From contig CAMUML010000032.1 of the NCBI GenBank assembly GCA_947089855.1, positions 1 to 49,604 on the forward strand: DNA of 49,604 bases. Direction: 5' to 3'. The DNA is from an uncultured Eubacterium sp. GTDB lineage: Bacteria; Bacillota; Clostridia; Lachnospirales; Lachnospiraceae. Both the position numbers and the translations under genes were made by a program. Below, piece by piece: positions 1 to 7,204 of this stretch; position 1 is the first letter of the stretch, and each line of letters begins with the position of its first letter. Below the pieces are notes generated by a model. The model did no database searches and was not told where the DNA came from. It was given only the letters and a program-made list of their open reading frames with translations.

Positions 1-125
1 ATTATATTAGAGAGCAGATGTTACGGTTTCCTGAAAATCATGGTGTAGATGTAAGTGCATTTCCACAATTGCGTTTAACTGATTTCTGGTTAACGAAAGA
101 AGAATGCGAAGATTTTGTGACATAA
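1..125 (+). CDS. C-terminal end of an unrecognised protein (5' truncated by window)
   Basis: Reading from base 3, an open frame of 40 codons runs from the window edge to a TAA at 123-125 and ends in ...EECEDFVT. The start lies outside the window. The composition (acidic, aromatic, no hydrophobic stretch) fits a soluble protein. I do not recognise the family. It precedes the remains of a toxin-antitoxin pair, so it may belong to the same accessory patch. Confidence 0.45.
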   Translation, partial: YIREQMLRFPENHGVDVSAFPQLRLTDFWLTKEECEDFVT

Positions 126-162
126 AATTACCTGGATGAAAGAAAGGAATATCAATGTTTGA

Positions 163-273
163 TGGGGAGAGACAGAGGAGGTTATTGGGGTATGTGATAA
201 GTGGACAGTTAATGAATTTTTAGGACGTAATTTAGGAAACTCAACGATTTATATGGAAAGGATGAGATTATGA
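163..273 (+). pseudogene. 36-codon open remnant ending in an ATGA overlap with the nucleotidyltransferase
   Basis: An open frame follows a TGA at 160-162 and runs to TGA at 271-273. It has no start codon except an internal ATG at 253. The peptide reads like the tail of a soluble protein (contains KWTVNEFLGRNLG and ends in YMERMRL). Its stop overlaps the ATG at 270 as ATGA, the usual sign of translational coupling. I infer that this is the surviving tail of a gene once co-translated with the nucleotidyltransferase. Family unknown. Confidence 0.3.
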
Positions 274-602
274 TATTGACGGATTATTTGATAGAAGAAA
301 TGGTCAGAGAGTTGAAAAGAATATTTGGTGAAAACATCCAGCAGATTATATTGTTTGGTTCAACTGCGAGGATGGATGCTGCGCCAGATAGTGATATAGA
401 TATTGCGGTTATACTTAGACAGGAACTCAGTCATGATAAAAGAGCTGAATTTCTGGAATGGTCAGCAGAGTTTGATATGAAATATGAAAAGGTCTTTTCA
501 TTTATAGATATTGAAAAAGAAAAAATGGAGCAGTGGGGAGATATCCTGCCTTTTTATAAGAATATCCAAAAAGAGGGAATTGTTTTATGGAAAACGGCTT
601 AA
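270..602 (+). CDS. Minimal nucleotidyltransferase (MntA-like antitoxin of a HEPN/MNT pair)
   Basis: The protein has 110 residues, the normal size of a stand-alone MNT-family nucleotidyltransferase. It carries the Pol-beta signature GSTARMDAAPDSDIDIAV at about residues 30-48: the GS motif followed by the metal-binding D-x-D pair. In characterised MntA/HepT systems this enzyme adds nucleotides to the HEPN ribonuclease partner and silences it. AAAGGATGA upstream is a usable ribosome site. The next gene overlaps it by 16 bases and begins like a HEPN protein, the expected gene order. Because the HEPN gene looks broken, the antitoxin is probably orphaned here. Confidence 0.8.
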   Translation: MILTDYLIEEMVRELKRIFGENIQQIILFGSTARMDAAPDSDIDIAVILRQELSHDKRAEFLEWSAEFDMKYEKVFSFIDIEKEKMEQWGDILPFYKNIQKEGIVLWKTA

Positions 603-877
603 AGGAATTATCGGAATACCGGTTCGAACGTGCAAAGGAAATGCTGGATGCTGATGTTTGTAGTAGAGCCAGCCATATAACCATCTCCTTTCCTGTTGGT
701 GATTACAGTATATGCTATCTGCACGAAAAATACAATATCCTGCACGAAGAATTAACAGTAAATTCATTTTCGGGGAGAGATACTGGTAAAAAGCACATTA
801 CTAAAATATTGATCAGCGGAATACCTGTAAACCAGGGCGTTCCGCTGATTTTTAGTCCCGATATTTTTTTCTGCTGA
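587..877 (+). pseudogene. HEPN-domain toxin gene, truncated/diverged after about 25 codons
   Basis: The first 25 residues (MENGLKELSEYRFERAKEML) match the start of HepT-type HEPN proteins: an amphipathic helix followed by (Y)R-x-x-x-A-K-E. A full HEPN protein would continue for about 130 residues with an R-x4-6-H ribonuclease motif and an RxYYAxF-like helix. Here the frame runs into unrelated sequence (SFPVGDYSICYLHEKY...) and stops at 877 inside a terminator hairpin. The gene overlaps the nucleotidyltransferase by 16 bases, as intact pairs do. I read it as a HEPN gene whose 3' part was lost. A very divergent intact protein is less likely. Confidence 0.5.
812..853 (+). terminator. Strong intrinsic terminator closing the MNT/HEPN patch
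   Basis: A perfect 10-bp stem (ATCAGCGGAA at 812-821 with TTCCGCTGAT at 840-849) has an inner CCTG/CAGG pairing and is followed by TTTTT. It lies inside the open remainder of the broken HEPN frame, which supports the view that the frame there is not native coding sequence. Confidence 0.7.
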
Positions 878-975
878 GGCAGTTAAATGCGTGTGGGATA
901 AGCATATTTTTAGATATCCACGGCAGTTTGTAAAGAAATAATCGAACAAACTTACTTGTCTTTTTTCCGATAGCA

Positions 976-1025
976 CCAGGCAAAAATCAGTTACATAGCC
1001 CGTTATGCGCCTGGTTTTTGCCTGG
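976..1025. repeat. 11-bp inverted repeat, long hairpin
   Basis: CCAGGCAAAAA at 976-986 pairs perfectly with TTTTTGCCTGG at 1015-1025 around a 28-base loop. There is no T-run after it on the plus strand. It may be a protein-binding palindrome, a weak bidirectional terminator or a small mobile-element end. The rest of 878-1128 shows no gene. Confidence 0.4.
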
Positions 1026-1128
1026 CACTCTCGAAGAAAAATCCGGCGTAACTTTATCAGATTATTTCTTTACAGTTCCTAATTTGCCGCAAGGCTTTCT
1101 GGAGAACAGAATGATAGGAAAATAATGC

Positions 1129-1157
1129 TTGACAATTTTGTTCTACTGGAATATAAT
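1129..1157 (+). promoter_or_regulatory. Consensus sigma-A promoter of the blaI/blaR-like operon
   Basis: TTGACA (1129-1134) and TATAAT (1152-1157) are both perfect consensus with 17-bp spacing. Such a strong promoter fits a tightly repressed operon. The -10 box lies inside the first operator copy. Confidence 0.85.
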
Positions 1158-1180
1158 ATAATTATTCTATTGCAATAGAA
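1141..1180 (+). promoter_or_regulatory. Tandem BlaI-type operators
   Basis: A perfect 16-bp palindrome TTCTATTGCAATAGAA occupies 1165-1180. A second copy with 13 of 16 bases identical (TTCTACTGGAATATAA, 1141-1156) lies exactly 24 bp upstream and covers the start of the -10 box. Two dyads over the promoter of a BlaI gene is the classic autorepression layout. The sequence differs from the TACAnTGTA dyad of staphylococcal BlaI, so its assignment to this repressor is inference. Confidence 0.7.
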
Positions 1181-1192
1181 CGGAGGAATTGT

Positions 1193-1552
1193 ATGTCAGT
1201 AAGGTTATTTGAGTCAGAATTAAAAGTGATGGACTTATTATGGAAAGAAGGTGATTTACCAGCAAAAGAAATTGCACGGCGGCTGAAAGAGCAGATTAAC
1301 TGGAGCAAAACAACCACCTATACGGTATTGAAAAAATGCGTAGAAAAAAAAGCAGTTCTGCGCACAGATCCGGGATTTCTCTGCAGCCCGCTGATTAGCA
1401 GAAAGGAAGTACAAAAAGCGGCGACGAAAGAATTTATTGACAAAATATATGGCGGTTCGAAAGACCTGTTGCTTGCGTCGCTGCTTGGACAGCAGGAGCT
1501 GACGCCGGAAGACATTGAACGGCTGAAAAAGCTGGCAGAAGAAGTAAAATGA
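1193..1552 (+). CDS. BlaI/MecI/CopY-family transcriptional repressor
   Basis: The 119-residue protein has the winged-helix layout of Penicillinase_R repressors. An N-terminal MDLLWKEGDLPAKEIARRL helix-turn-helix is followed by WSKTTTYTVLKKCVEKKAV, the recognition helix and wing, and a C-terminal dimerisation and cleavage region. These dimers bind palindromic operators and are destroyed when the partner membrane peptidase is activated. GGAGG at 1182-1186 fixes the ATG start. The palindromic operators lie directly upstream, and the M56 peptidase gene follows within a few bases, so the pair forms one autoregulated operon. No beta-lactamase gene is adjacent, so the regulated targets are unknown. 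Confidence 0.9.
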   Translation: MSVRLFESELKVMDLLWKEGDLPAKEIARRLKEQINWSKTTTYTVLKKCVEKKAVLRTDPGFLCSPLISRKEVQKAATKEFIDKIYGGSKDLLLASLLGQQELTPEDIERLKKLAEEVK

Positions 1553-1559
1553 GGTGGTT

Positions 1560-3260
1560 ATGAATAACATAAATATGTTTCAGATGGGGCTGAATGGATC
1601 CTTTCTGATAGCAGTCATTATCTGCTTCAGGCATTTTTTCTTTCATCAAATCCCAAAGCGGTTTTTTGTTTTTCTATGGATCTGTGCCATAGTGCGGCTG
1701 CTTTTTCCGTTTTCCATACCGGTCAGCGAATCTGCAGGAAGCTGGTTTCAAAAGACAGTCTTGCAGAACCTGCAGACGTCTGGTTTGAAAAGGCAGCTTC
1801 AGGGAGGGATGCAGCAGGATGTGCAAAGCGGCAGCCCTGTGCGGCCGGACGCGCTTTCTGGTACAGCATTCCGTGTGCGTTCCGATAACCTGGATGCCCT
1901 TTGTGATAAAAATTCTGCTGATCCGGACGCATTTTCTGTAAGTGCAGATTTTGGGAAAGCGGCGAAATGGGTACAGAATGCTGTAGTGAAGATTCATCTG
2001 AAAGAAGTATGTTACGTGATATGGCTGTCAGTGGCGGGTATGCTTGCCGCAGGGATTCTGATAAAACATATCTGCACGTTAAGGTTATACAAAACGTCGC
2101 TGCCTTTTTACAATGAGGCAGCTGAAAAATGGCTGCAGCTGCATCGCAGCTTTCCGAAAGCAGCCCTTCGCAGATCAGAATTTGTAAAAAGCCCTCTGAC
2201 ATATGGCGTAATCCACCCGGTGATTTTGCTTCCTTCTGAAATCAGCCTGAATGAAGAGGAATTTTTTTGTATTATGGAACATGAATGGGTACATATCCGC
2301 AAGAAGGATGTTTTTGTGAAATATCTGCTATGTCTGGCCATATGCATTTACTGGTTTCATCCGTTGGTCTGGATAATGGCAGTATTATTAAACAGAGATA
2401 TTGAGTTTGCCTGCGATGAAGAAGTGTGCCGTACCTGTCCACAGCACTATAAAACAGCTTATGCACTTGTTTTAATCCGTCTGGCACAGGAATCCCGGCA
2501 GTCTGTATGGCCGCTTAATGCCTGTTTTGCCAGACACTCAGAAATAGAAGAAAGGATTCGGTTTATTATGAACACAAAAAGATATTCAAAGAAAGCGGCT
2601 GTTGTGGCAGCCGGAATCATCTGCTGTATTCTGACAGCATTCACGGTATCCGCACAGGAAGCACCAGGCGAAACAGCCAGCCAGGCTGAAAATATAGGAC
2701 AAAGCGGGGCAGAAGTTTCCCCAAATGAGCCTGGAGCAGCGGCAGCAGAAAAACAGGACATACAGGAGAATACAACAGAGGCAGAAGCATCAGACAGCCT
2801 TGCAGGCATGGCAGATGCCGAGGCATTATCAGACAGCCCGGCGGATGCGGCGGCGCATATTTCAAAAGGGCAGCAGGCTGACGGTGGACAGATTGCGGAA
2901 CTGGCAAAATTATATCTTGGAAATCCTTATAAGGCAGGCGGAACAGACTTAGCGCAGGGAACAGACAGCATTGGGTTTGTCAAAGCAATTTATGCACTGG
3001 CTGGAATAGAGCTGCCGGCAGATATTCAGGCGCTGGCGGCTGTTGGAACAGAGGTACCGCAGGAGGGCCTGTCAGCAGGAGATATTATTATTTACAGCTC
3101 GGCAGACGGTGAAAATGAATTCTTCCATGCAGCAATTTATGATGGCAGTGGGAGGGTAATCCATGCCAGCAATAGGAAGACGGGCATAAAACTTTCTGAT
3201 TATGATTACAGGGAAATCAGCAAAGCCATACGCATTATCAATTATACTCACGAGCGATAA
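1560..3260 (+). CDS. BlaR1-like M56 membrane metallopeptidase with C-terminal NlpC/P60-like domain
   Basis: The N-terminal part has several membrane segments (about 15-30, 36-52, 152-172, 255-280 and 348-366). The zinc peptidase motif HEWVH sits near residue 241, with the downstream IEFACDEE ligand helix of M56 antirepressors. After the last membrane helix comes a low-complexity Ala/Glu/Gly linker, then about 120 residues resembling NlpC/P60: LAKLYLGNPYKAGGTD, the catalytic-site region, EFFHAAIYD and VIHASN. The usual D-C-S-G-F-V is here DSIGFV, so the catalytic Cys is Ser and the domain may only bind peptidoglycan. ATG 1560 follows a GAGGTGG site closely; GTG 1554 is the alternative. The role inferred is a cell-wall damage sensor that inactivates the BlaI partner. 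Confidence 0.8.
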   Translation: MNNINMFQMGLNGSFLIAVIICFRHFFFHQIPKRFFVFLWICAIVRLLFPFSIPVSESAGSWFQKTVLQNLQTSGLKRQLQGGMQQDVQSGSPVRPDALSGTAFRVRSDNLDALCDKNSADPDAFSVSADFGKAAKWVQNAVVKIHLKEVCYVIWLSVAGMLAAGILIKHICTLRLYKTSLPFYNEAAEKWLQLHRSFPKAALRRSEFVKSPLTYGVIHPVILLPSEISLNEEEFFCIMEHEWVHIRKKDVFVKYLLCLAICIYWFHPLVWIMAVLLNRDIEFACDEEVCRTCPQHYKTAYALVLIRLAQESRQSVWPLNACFARHSEIEERIRFIMNTKRYSKKAAVVAAGIICCILTAFTVSAQEAPGETASQAENIGQSGAEVSPNEPGAAAAEKQDIQENTTEAEASDSLAGMADAEALSDSPADAAAHISKGQQADGGQIAELAKLYLGNPYKAGGTDLAQGTDSIGFVKAIYALAGIELPADIQALAAVGTEVPQEGLSAGDIIIYSSADGENEFFHAAIYDGSGRVIHASNRKTGIKLSDYDYREISKAIRIINYTHER

Positions 3261-3297
3261 AGTTTAGCATATGATGTAAGATAAAAATGCTCGTGAG
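3243..3297. repeat. Hairpin and dispersed 21-bp repeat at the 3' end of the M56 gene
   Basis: CTCACGAGC (3247-3255) and GCTCGTGAG (3289-3297) form a perfect 9-bp inverted repeat. The block 3243-3263 also recurs, inverted and with one mismatch, at 11435-11455. The last codons and the stop of the M56 gene lie inside this block, so the repeat supplies the end of the protein. Confidence 0.5.
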
Positions 3298-3335
3298 CCG
3301 GTGTTACTTGGCAAATTTTAGTGTTTGCCAGTATA
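3289..3335. repeat. Dispersed intergenic repeat, copy 1
   Basis: This stretch aligns over about 47 bases, with a handful of mismatches and one gap, to the reverse complement of 8094-8140. Shared blocks include CGTGAG, GTTACT and GGCAAATTTTA. It holds its own small hairpin TGGCAAA/TTTGCCA. The remainder of 3261-3578 shows no convincing gene. A short open frame at 3287-3469 has no ribosome site and consists of repeat sequence. Confidence 0.5.
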
Positions 3336-3521
3336 AAAAGCGTTACCCGAAACACCTGGACACAACGCGGCTGTTATTTCAGCGGCCTGTCAGCTTAACG
3401 CATATTTTTTATGACGGACTGTGTGGCGGCTGGCCTAAGGGTGGTGCAGCAGGAAAGCCTTTCATTTAGATGGAAAAGAAACAACGGACGGCCCACTTCA
3501 TAATACAGCAGGAATCCAGGG

Positions 3522-3553
3522 CAGCGGGGTGTCCAGGCGGCTGTGGATAGTAC
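3522..3553. repeat. Right end of a MITE-like element (relic)
   Basis: CAGCGGGGTGTCCAGG followed by CGGCTGTGGATAGTAC matches the right end of the complete element at 32382-32555 with only a few substitutions. No matching left end (GTTACTATTCACAGCC) is visible nearby, so this is a decayed or partial copy. Confidence 0.5.
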
Positions 3554-3578
3554 AAAAAATTACATAAGACAGTATGGA

Positions 3579-3609
3579 AGGCGTGTGCAGCAGTGGCATA
3601 CGCCTTTTT
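3579..3609 (+). terminator. Intrinsic terminator
   Basis: AGGCGTGTGC (3579-3588) pairs with GCATACGCCT (3596-3605) around a 7-base loop and is followed by TTTT. It separates the BlaI/M56 operon from the AraC gene. Confidence 0.75.
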
Positions 3610-3651
3610 GCTTTGCCTATATGCCGGACAGATGAACACTCCCTTTCAATG

Positions 3652-3719
3652 GAAAAAGATAGAAAATGCCTTTTTTTTGAAAGAATAAAACCGCAATGCG
3701 CAAGGGATATGAGTATAAT
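3652..3719 (+). promoter_or_regulatory. Promoter module of the AraC gene, copy 1
   Basis: GAAAAAGATAGAAAATGCC begins at 3652. A CGCAAT hexamer stands in the -35 place at 3692 and TATAAT lies at 3714-3719. The same blocks in the same order and spacing recur before the binding-protein gene (4768-4836). The poor -35 together with a conserved upstream block suggests activator-dependent promoters, most simply served by the AraC protein encoded between them. Confidence 0.6.
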
Positions 3720-3812
3720 TATAGATAGAAAATCATTGCGGAAAAGGGCAATACTATACATAATGCACAATAATACTATGGGATAAAGAATCTGGTACAG
3801 AGGGGATACGGA

Positions 3813-4748
3813 ATGGCAAAGAAGAAACCAAAGCTGGAATTTAGATACTACGAGATTGAACCAAATGAACAGGTACGCGCGCTTCTTGGGGAGAACTGGA
3901 GGAGGTCGTACGGAAAGGATATTGATAATCTGCATTTCCACAATTACATGGAAGTTGGAATCTGCTACGAAGGGCATGGGGAGAGCACACTGTGCGACAG
4001 TGTAAAAAGGTTTGAAAAAGACTGTATGATCATTGTACCGCCTAATTATCCGCACAGCAATACTGCTGATTTGGGAACGACCGCATTCTGGGAGTGGATG
4101 TATCTGGATATTGACAGTGTGCTGCGGGATATGAAAGAGCTGTCTTCCAGCAAACTGGATATTGACTATCTGCGTGATGTGATGTATGGATCCGCGTTAT
4201 TTTTTTTCAAACAGGAACACCCGGATATTAGCGATATAATATTAAAAATCCGTGATGAGTGTGATAAAAAGGCGTATATGTACAAAGAGACGCTCAAAGG
4301 TATCCTGCAGTCTTTTGTTGTAGAACTTTTGCGCATCCATAATGTCCAGGAGGATATGCCACGCAAAAGCACTAGAAATTTTCAAATAGCCCCGGCGCTT
4401 GGTTATGTGAAAGGGCATTATTATGAAGAGATTAAAATTCAAAATTTGGCACAGGTCTGCGGCATCAGCGAGACGCATTTTAGGAGGATTTTTCAGGAAT
4501 GTATGAATATGGGGCCGAATGACTATATTAACGTCATCCGGATTCAGGAGGCGAGCAGGCTTCTTTTAAAAAGTTTTGCAACTATGGAAGAAATTGCATT
4601 CCGGGTTGGATACGGGGATGTGTCAACGTTTACTAGAAATTTCAAGAAAATGTTTGGCATGACGCCTTATCAGTGGAAGCGGTCGCCGGATAACCATTCC
4701 AGGCAGCTGTTGGATTTTAAAGTCAGTGTACTGAGGGGATGGGAATAA
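3813..4748 (+). CDS. AraC-family transcriptional regulator with N-terminal cupin domain
   Basis: The protein has 311 residues. The N-terminal half (about 10-150) is a ligand-sensing cupin: LHFHNYMEVGICYEGHGE, then the IIVPPNYPHSNT edge. The C-terminal 100 residues hold two helix-turn-helix units (IQNLAQVCGISETHFRRIF and EEIAFRVGYGDVSTFTRNF) ending in MTPYQWKR, typical of AraC/XylS. The ATG follows GAGGGGA. It is transcribed toward a sugar ABC importer 168 bases downstream whose promoter copies its own, so it probably activates both itself and the transporter when a sugar is bound. The inducer is not evident, although the linked GH53 gene suggests galacto-oligosaccharides. Confidence 0.9.
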   Translation: MAKKKPKLEFRYYEIEPNEQVRALLGENWRRSYGKDIDNLHFHNYMEVGICYEGHGESTLCDSVKRFEKDCMIIVPPNYPHSNTADLGTTAFWEWMYLDIDSVLRDMKELSSSKLDIDYLRDVMYGSALFFFKQEHPDISDIILKIRDECDKKAYMYKETLKGILQSFVVELLRIHNVQEDMPRKSTRNFQIAPALGYVKGHYYEEIKIQNLAQVCGISETHFRRIFQECMNMGPNDYINVIRIQEASRLLLKSFATMEEIAFRVGYGDVSTFTRNFKKMFGMTPYQWKRSPDNHSRQLLDFKVSVLRGWE

Positions 4749-4767
4749 TAAGAGCAGGCTTCCATGA

Positions 4768-4836
4768 GAAAAAGATAGAATATGCCGTTTTTTTGGTAGA
4801 AAAAGAACGCAATGAAGCAAAAATATTAGTTATAAT
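4768..4836 (+). promoter_or_regulatory. Promoter module of the ABC importer, copy 2
   Basis: GAAAAAGATAGAATATGCC begins at 4768, CGCAAT lies at 4808-4813 and TATAAT at 4831-4836. The distance from block to -10 is 63 bases against 62 in copy 1. A T-run follows the first block in both copies. Confidence 0.6.
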
Positions 4837-4915
4837 TATGCACATAAAAATATGCAGAAAGGATTAAAAGTGTACAAATTGCACAAGAAATCCTTTCATA
4901 AAAAGGAGGACAAAA

Positions 4916-6277
4916 ATGAAAAAAAGGTTAATCTCAGTACTGGTTGCGGGTGTGATGGCGGTTTCGATGGCCGCATGTGGAAGTAGTGGGCAAGGAAATG
5001 GAAGCGGGCAAGACAGCGGCAGTGGTAAAGAAAGCGGCAGCGCAGACGGTGATAGCAAAGAGGGAGGAACGGAAGGCACAGACGGCAATACGCTGACAGT
5101 CGCGGCATGGGACCCTTCTTTTAATATTCCGGCTATTCAGGCAGCAGCAGACGACTATAAAGAGAATGTAAACCCTGATTTTGTTTTGGATATAAAAGAA
5201 CAGGCAGGTTCTGTGGATATAGAAACACTAATTACAACAGCGGCTTCTTCCGGGAATTATGAGACACTGCCGGATATGGTACTGTTCCAAGACCACTGGA
5301 TTCAGAAGTTTGTAGCTGATTATCCGGATGCATGGCAGAACGTGGATGATGTGGATATTAAGTGGGATGATTTCTATCCAGAAAAAATTGATTATTCTAC
5401 GATTGACGGCGTCCATTACGGGGTTCCTGTAGACGGCGGCACGGTTATTATGGCTTACCGCGTGGACCTTTTAAAAGAAGCGGGATATACCATTGATGAT
5501 ATGACAGGCATTTCATGGGAAAAATTTATGGAAATCGGCAAAGCGGTGAAGGAAAAGACAGGGAAATACCTGCTTTGCATGGATGGCGACGGAAACGACC
5601 TTGTCTATCTGATGTGCCAGGCAGAGGGGGTATCGCAGTTTAAAGACGGCAAACCGTATATTACGGAAAACGAAACGTTGAAACAGGTGGTACAGATTGT
5701 TGCAGATATGGCGAACGAAGGTGTGCTGCTTCTTTGCAACAGCTGGTCTGACTATACAGACAAAGCAATCCAGGGCGACCAGGTTGCAGGCGTTATGAAC
5801 GGCAACTGGATTATACCGACGATTGAGAAAGTGGAAGCCAACAGCGGTAAATGGGAAATCACATCGATGCCTACGATCGCAGGGGGAGAAGGCTATGCAT
5901 CGAATGGTGGCTCTTCTTTGTATATTACAACAAACTGTAAAAATACAGAGCTTGCAAAAGACTTTTTGAAATATACGTTTGGCGGAAGCACGGTTACCTA
6001 TGATAATGCGCTGAAAAACGGAGGTGTGGTAGCTACCTATATTCCGGCAGGCAAGTCTGAAGTTTATAATGAAGGGGTTGCATTTTTTAATGATACGCCG
6101 ATTTATGCAAAGATTGCAGAAATGGGAAGCCATGTAAATACAATCGAGCAGAGCCCGTACCATTATACATGCCGTACACAGATTGCGGCAGCGATTGTAA
6201 ATATTATCAACGGCAGCAGTCTGGAAGACGAATTAAAGCAGGCAGAGGATCAGCTGAACTTTGAGATGGGTAATTAA
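4916..6277 (+). CDS. Sugar ABC transporter extracellular binding lipoprotein
   Basis: A KKR-rich start, a hydrophobic core and the lipobox MAAC (Cys21) mark a lipoprotein. A Gly/Ser-rich tether of about 40 residues follows, then a type-1 extracellular solute-binding fold (LTVAAWDPSFNIPAIQ..., VPVDGGTVIMAYRVDLLKEA). The 453-residue length is normal. It would hold oligosaccharide at the outer membrane face and pass it to the two permeases encoded directly after it. AAAAGGAGGACAAA gives a near-ideal ribosome site. Its promoter shares the module found upstream of the AraC gene. The substrate cannot be read from the sequence. Confidence 0.92.
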   Translation: MKKRLISVLVAGVMAVSMAACGSSGQGNGSGQDSGSGKESGSADGDSKEGGTEGTDGNTLTVAAWDPSFNIPAIQAAADDYKENVNPDFVLDIKEQAGSVDIETLITTAASSGNYETLPDMVLFQDHWIQKFVADYPDAWQNVDDVDIKWDDFYPEKIDYSTIDGVHYGVPVDGGTVIMAYRVDLLKEAGYTIDDMTGISWEKFMEIGKAVKEKTGKYLLCMDGDGNDLVYLMCQAEGVSQFKDGKPYITENETLKQVVQIVADMANEGVLLLCNSWSDYTDKAIQGDQVAGVMNGNWIIPTIEKVEANSGKWEITSMPTIAGGEGYASNGGSSLYITTNCKNTELAKDFLKYTFGGSTVTYDNALKNGGVVATYIPAGKSEVYNEGVAFFNDTPIYAKIAEMGSHVNTIEQSPYHYTCRTQIAAAIVNIINGSSLEDELKQAEDQLNFEMGN

Positions 6278-6304
6278 GTATACATTTAAAAAGGAGGACT
6301 CGAA

Positions 6305-7204
6305 GTGGAAAAGAAAAAAGGACTAAGTCTGCTTCAAAAACAATCCAGGGCCGGCTGGGCATTCCTAACGCCAGCGACGGTGCTGATTGCTGTAATGAGT
6401 TTCTGGCCGATGTTAAATGCATTTCTTACCTCGCTCAAAACGGGTTCCAGTGCAAATATGGAATGGTCGGAGCCGATTTTTTATAATTACACGAGAATGT
6501 TCCAAGATCAACTGTTTATCCGTTCGGTTGGAAATACATTTTTGTACCTGGCGGTCCAGGTGCCGGTTATGCTGGTGCTGGCGATTCTGCTTGCACAGCT
6601 TTTGAACAACAAGCATCTGAAATTAAAAGGTTTTTTCCGTACCTGTGTGTTTTTGCCGTGTGCAACCGCGCTTGTATCGTATTCGCTGATTTTTAAATCA
6701 CTGTTTGCGACGGAAGGGTTAATTAATACAATTCTTGTGAATTTACATATCCTGTCCGAGAATTATAATTTTCTCGGCAATCCTGCAAGCGCGAAGGCAG
6801 TCATTATTATTGCGCTGATTTGGAGGTGGACGGGGTACAACATGGTATTTTATCTTGCCGGGCTGCAAAATATTGAGTATTCCGTATATGAGGCAGCCAA
6901 AATTGACGGTGCAAACGGCTGGAAGACGTTTTGGAAGATCACGGTTCCGCTTTTAAAACCGACGATTATTATGACCTTTATTATGTCTATCAACGGTACC
7001 CTACAGCTCTTTGACGAGTCTGTAAACCTGACAAACGGAGGGCCGGCAAATTCTACGATTACCATGTCGCATTATATTTATAATATGACATTCGGCACAG
7101 GCGTTGCGAATTTCGGATATGCGACGGCAATGGCTTTCTGCGTATTTATCATGGTCGGTGTCTTAGCGTTAATTAATATGAAAGTAGGTGATACACGTGA
7201 CTGA
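6305..7204 (+). CDS. Carbohydrate ABC permease, MalF-type
   Basis: The start is a GTG 12 bases after AAAGGAGGAC. The 299-residue protein has about six membrane helices. The EAA loop (YEAAKIDGANGWKTFWKITVP) lies near residue 196-216 and contacts the ATPase in CUT1 importers. It lies 27 bases after the binding-protein gene and overlaps the second permease, so the three genes form one transcription unit. No ATPase gene is linked, so a shared MsmX-type ATPase from elsewhere is expected. Confidence 0.92.
   Translation: MEKKKGLSLLQKQSRAGWAFLTPATVLIAVMSFWPMLNAFLTSLKTGSSANMEWSEPIFYNYTRMFQDQLFIRSVGNTFLYLAVQVPVMLVLAILLAQLLNNKHLKLKGFFRTCVFLPCATALVSYSLIFKSLFATEGLINTILVNLHILSENYNFLGNPASAKAVIIIALIWRWTGYNMVFYLAGLQNIEYSVYEAAKIDGANGWKTFWKITVPLLKPTIIMTFIMSINGTLQLFDESVNLTNGGPANSTITMSHYIYNMTFGTGVANFGYATAMAFCVFIMVGVLALINMKVGDTRD

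Noticed and set aside
1193-3260. Beta-lactam resistance operon
   Set aside because: The regulator pair is of the BlaI/BlaR kind, but there is no beta-lactamase gene and the sensor is not a penicillin-binding domain.
3287-3469. 60-codon plus-strand frame after the M56 gene
   Set aside because: It is built from the dispersed repeat and has no ribosome site.
3498-4055. 185-codon minus-strand frame across the AraC promoter
   Set aside because: It covers a terminator, the duplicated promoter module and the start of a certain gene, with no ribosome site.
5513-6163. 216-codon open frame antisense to the first binding lipoprotein
   Set aside because: It lies wholly inside a clear gene, lacks a ribosome site, and its Cys/His/Arg-rich product looks like a reversed sugar-binding protein.
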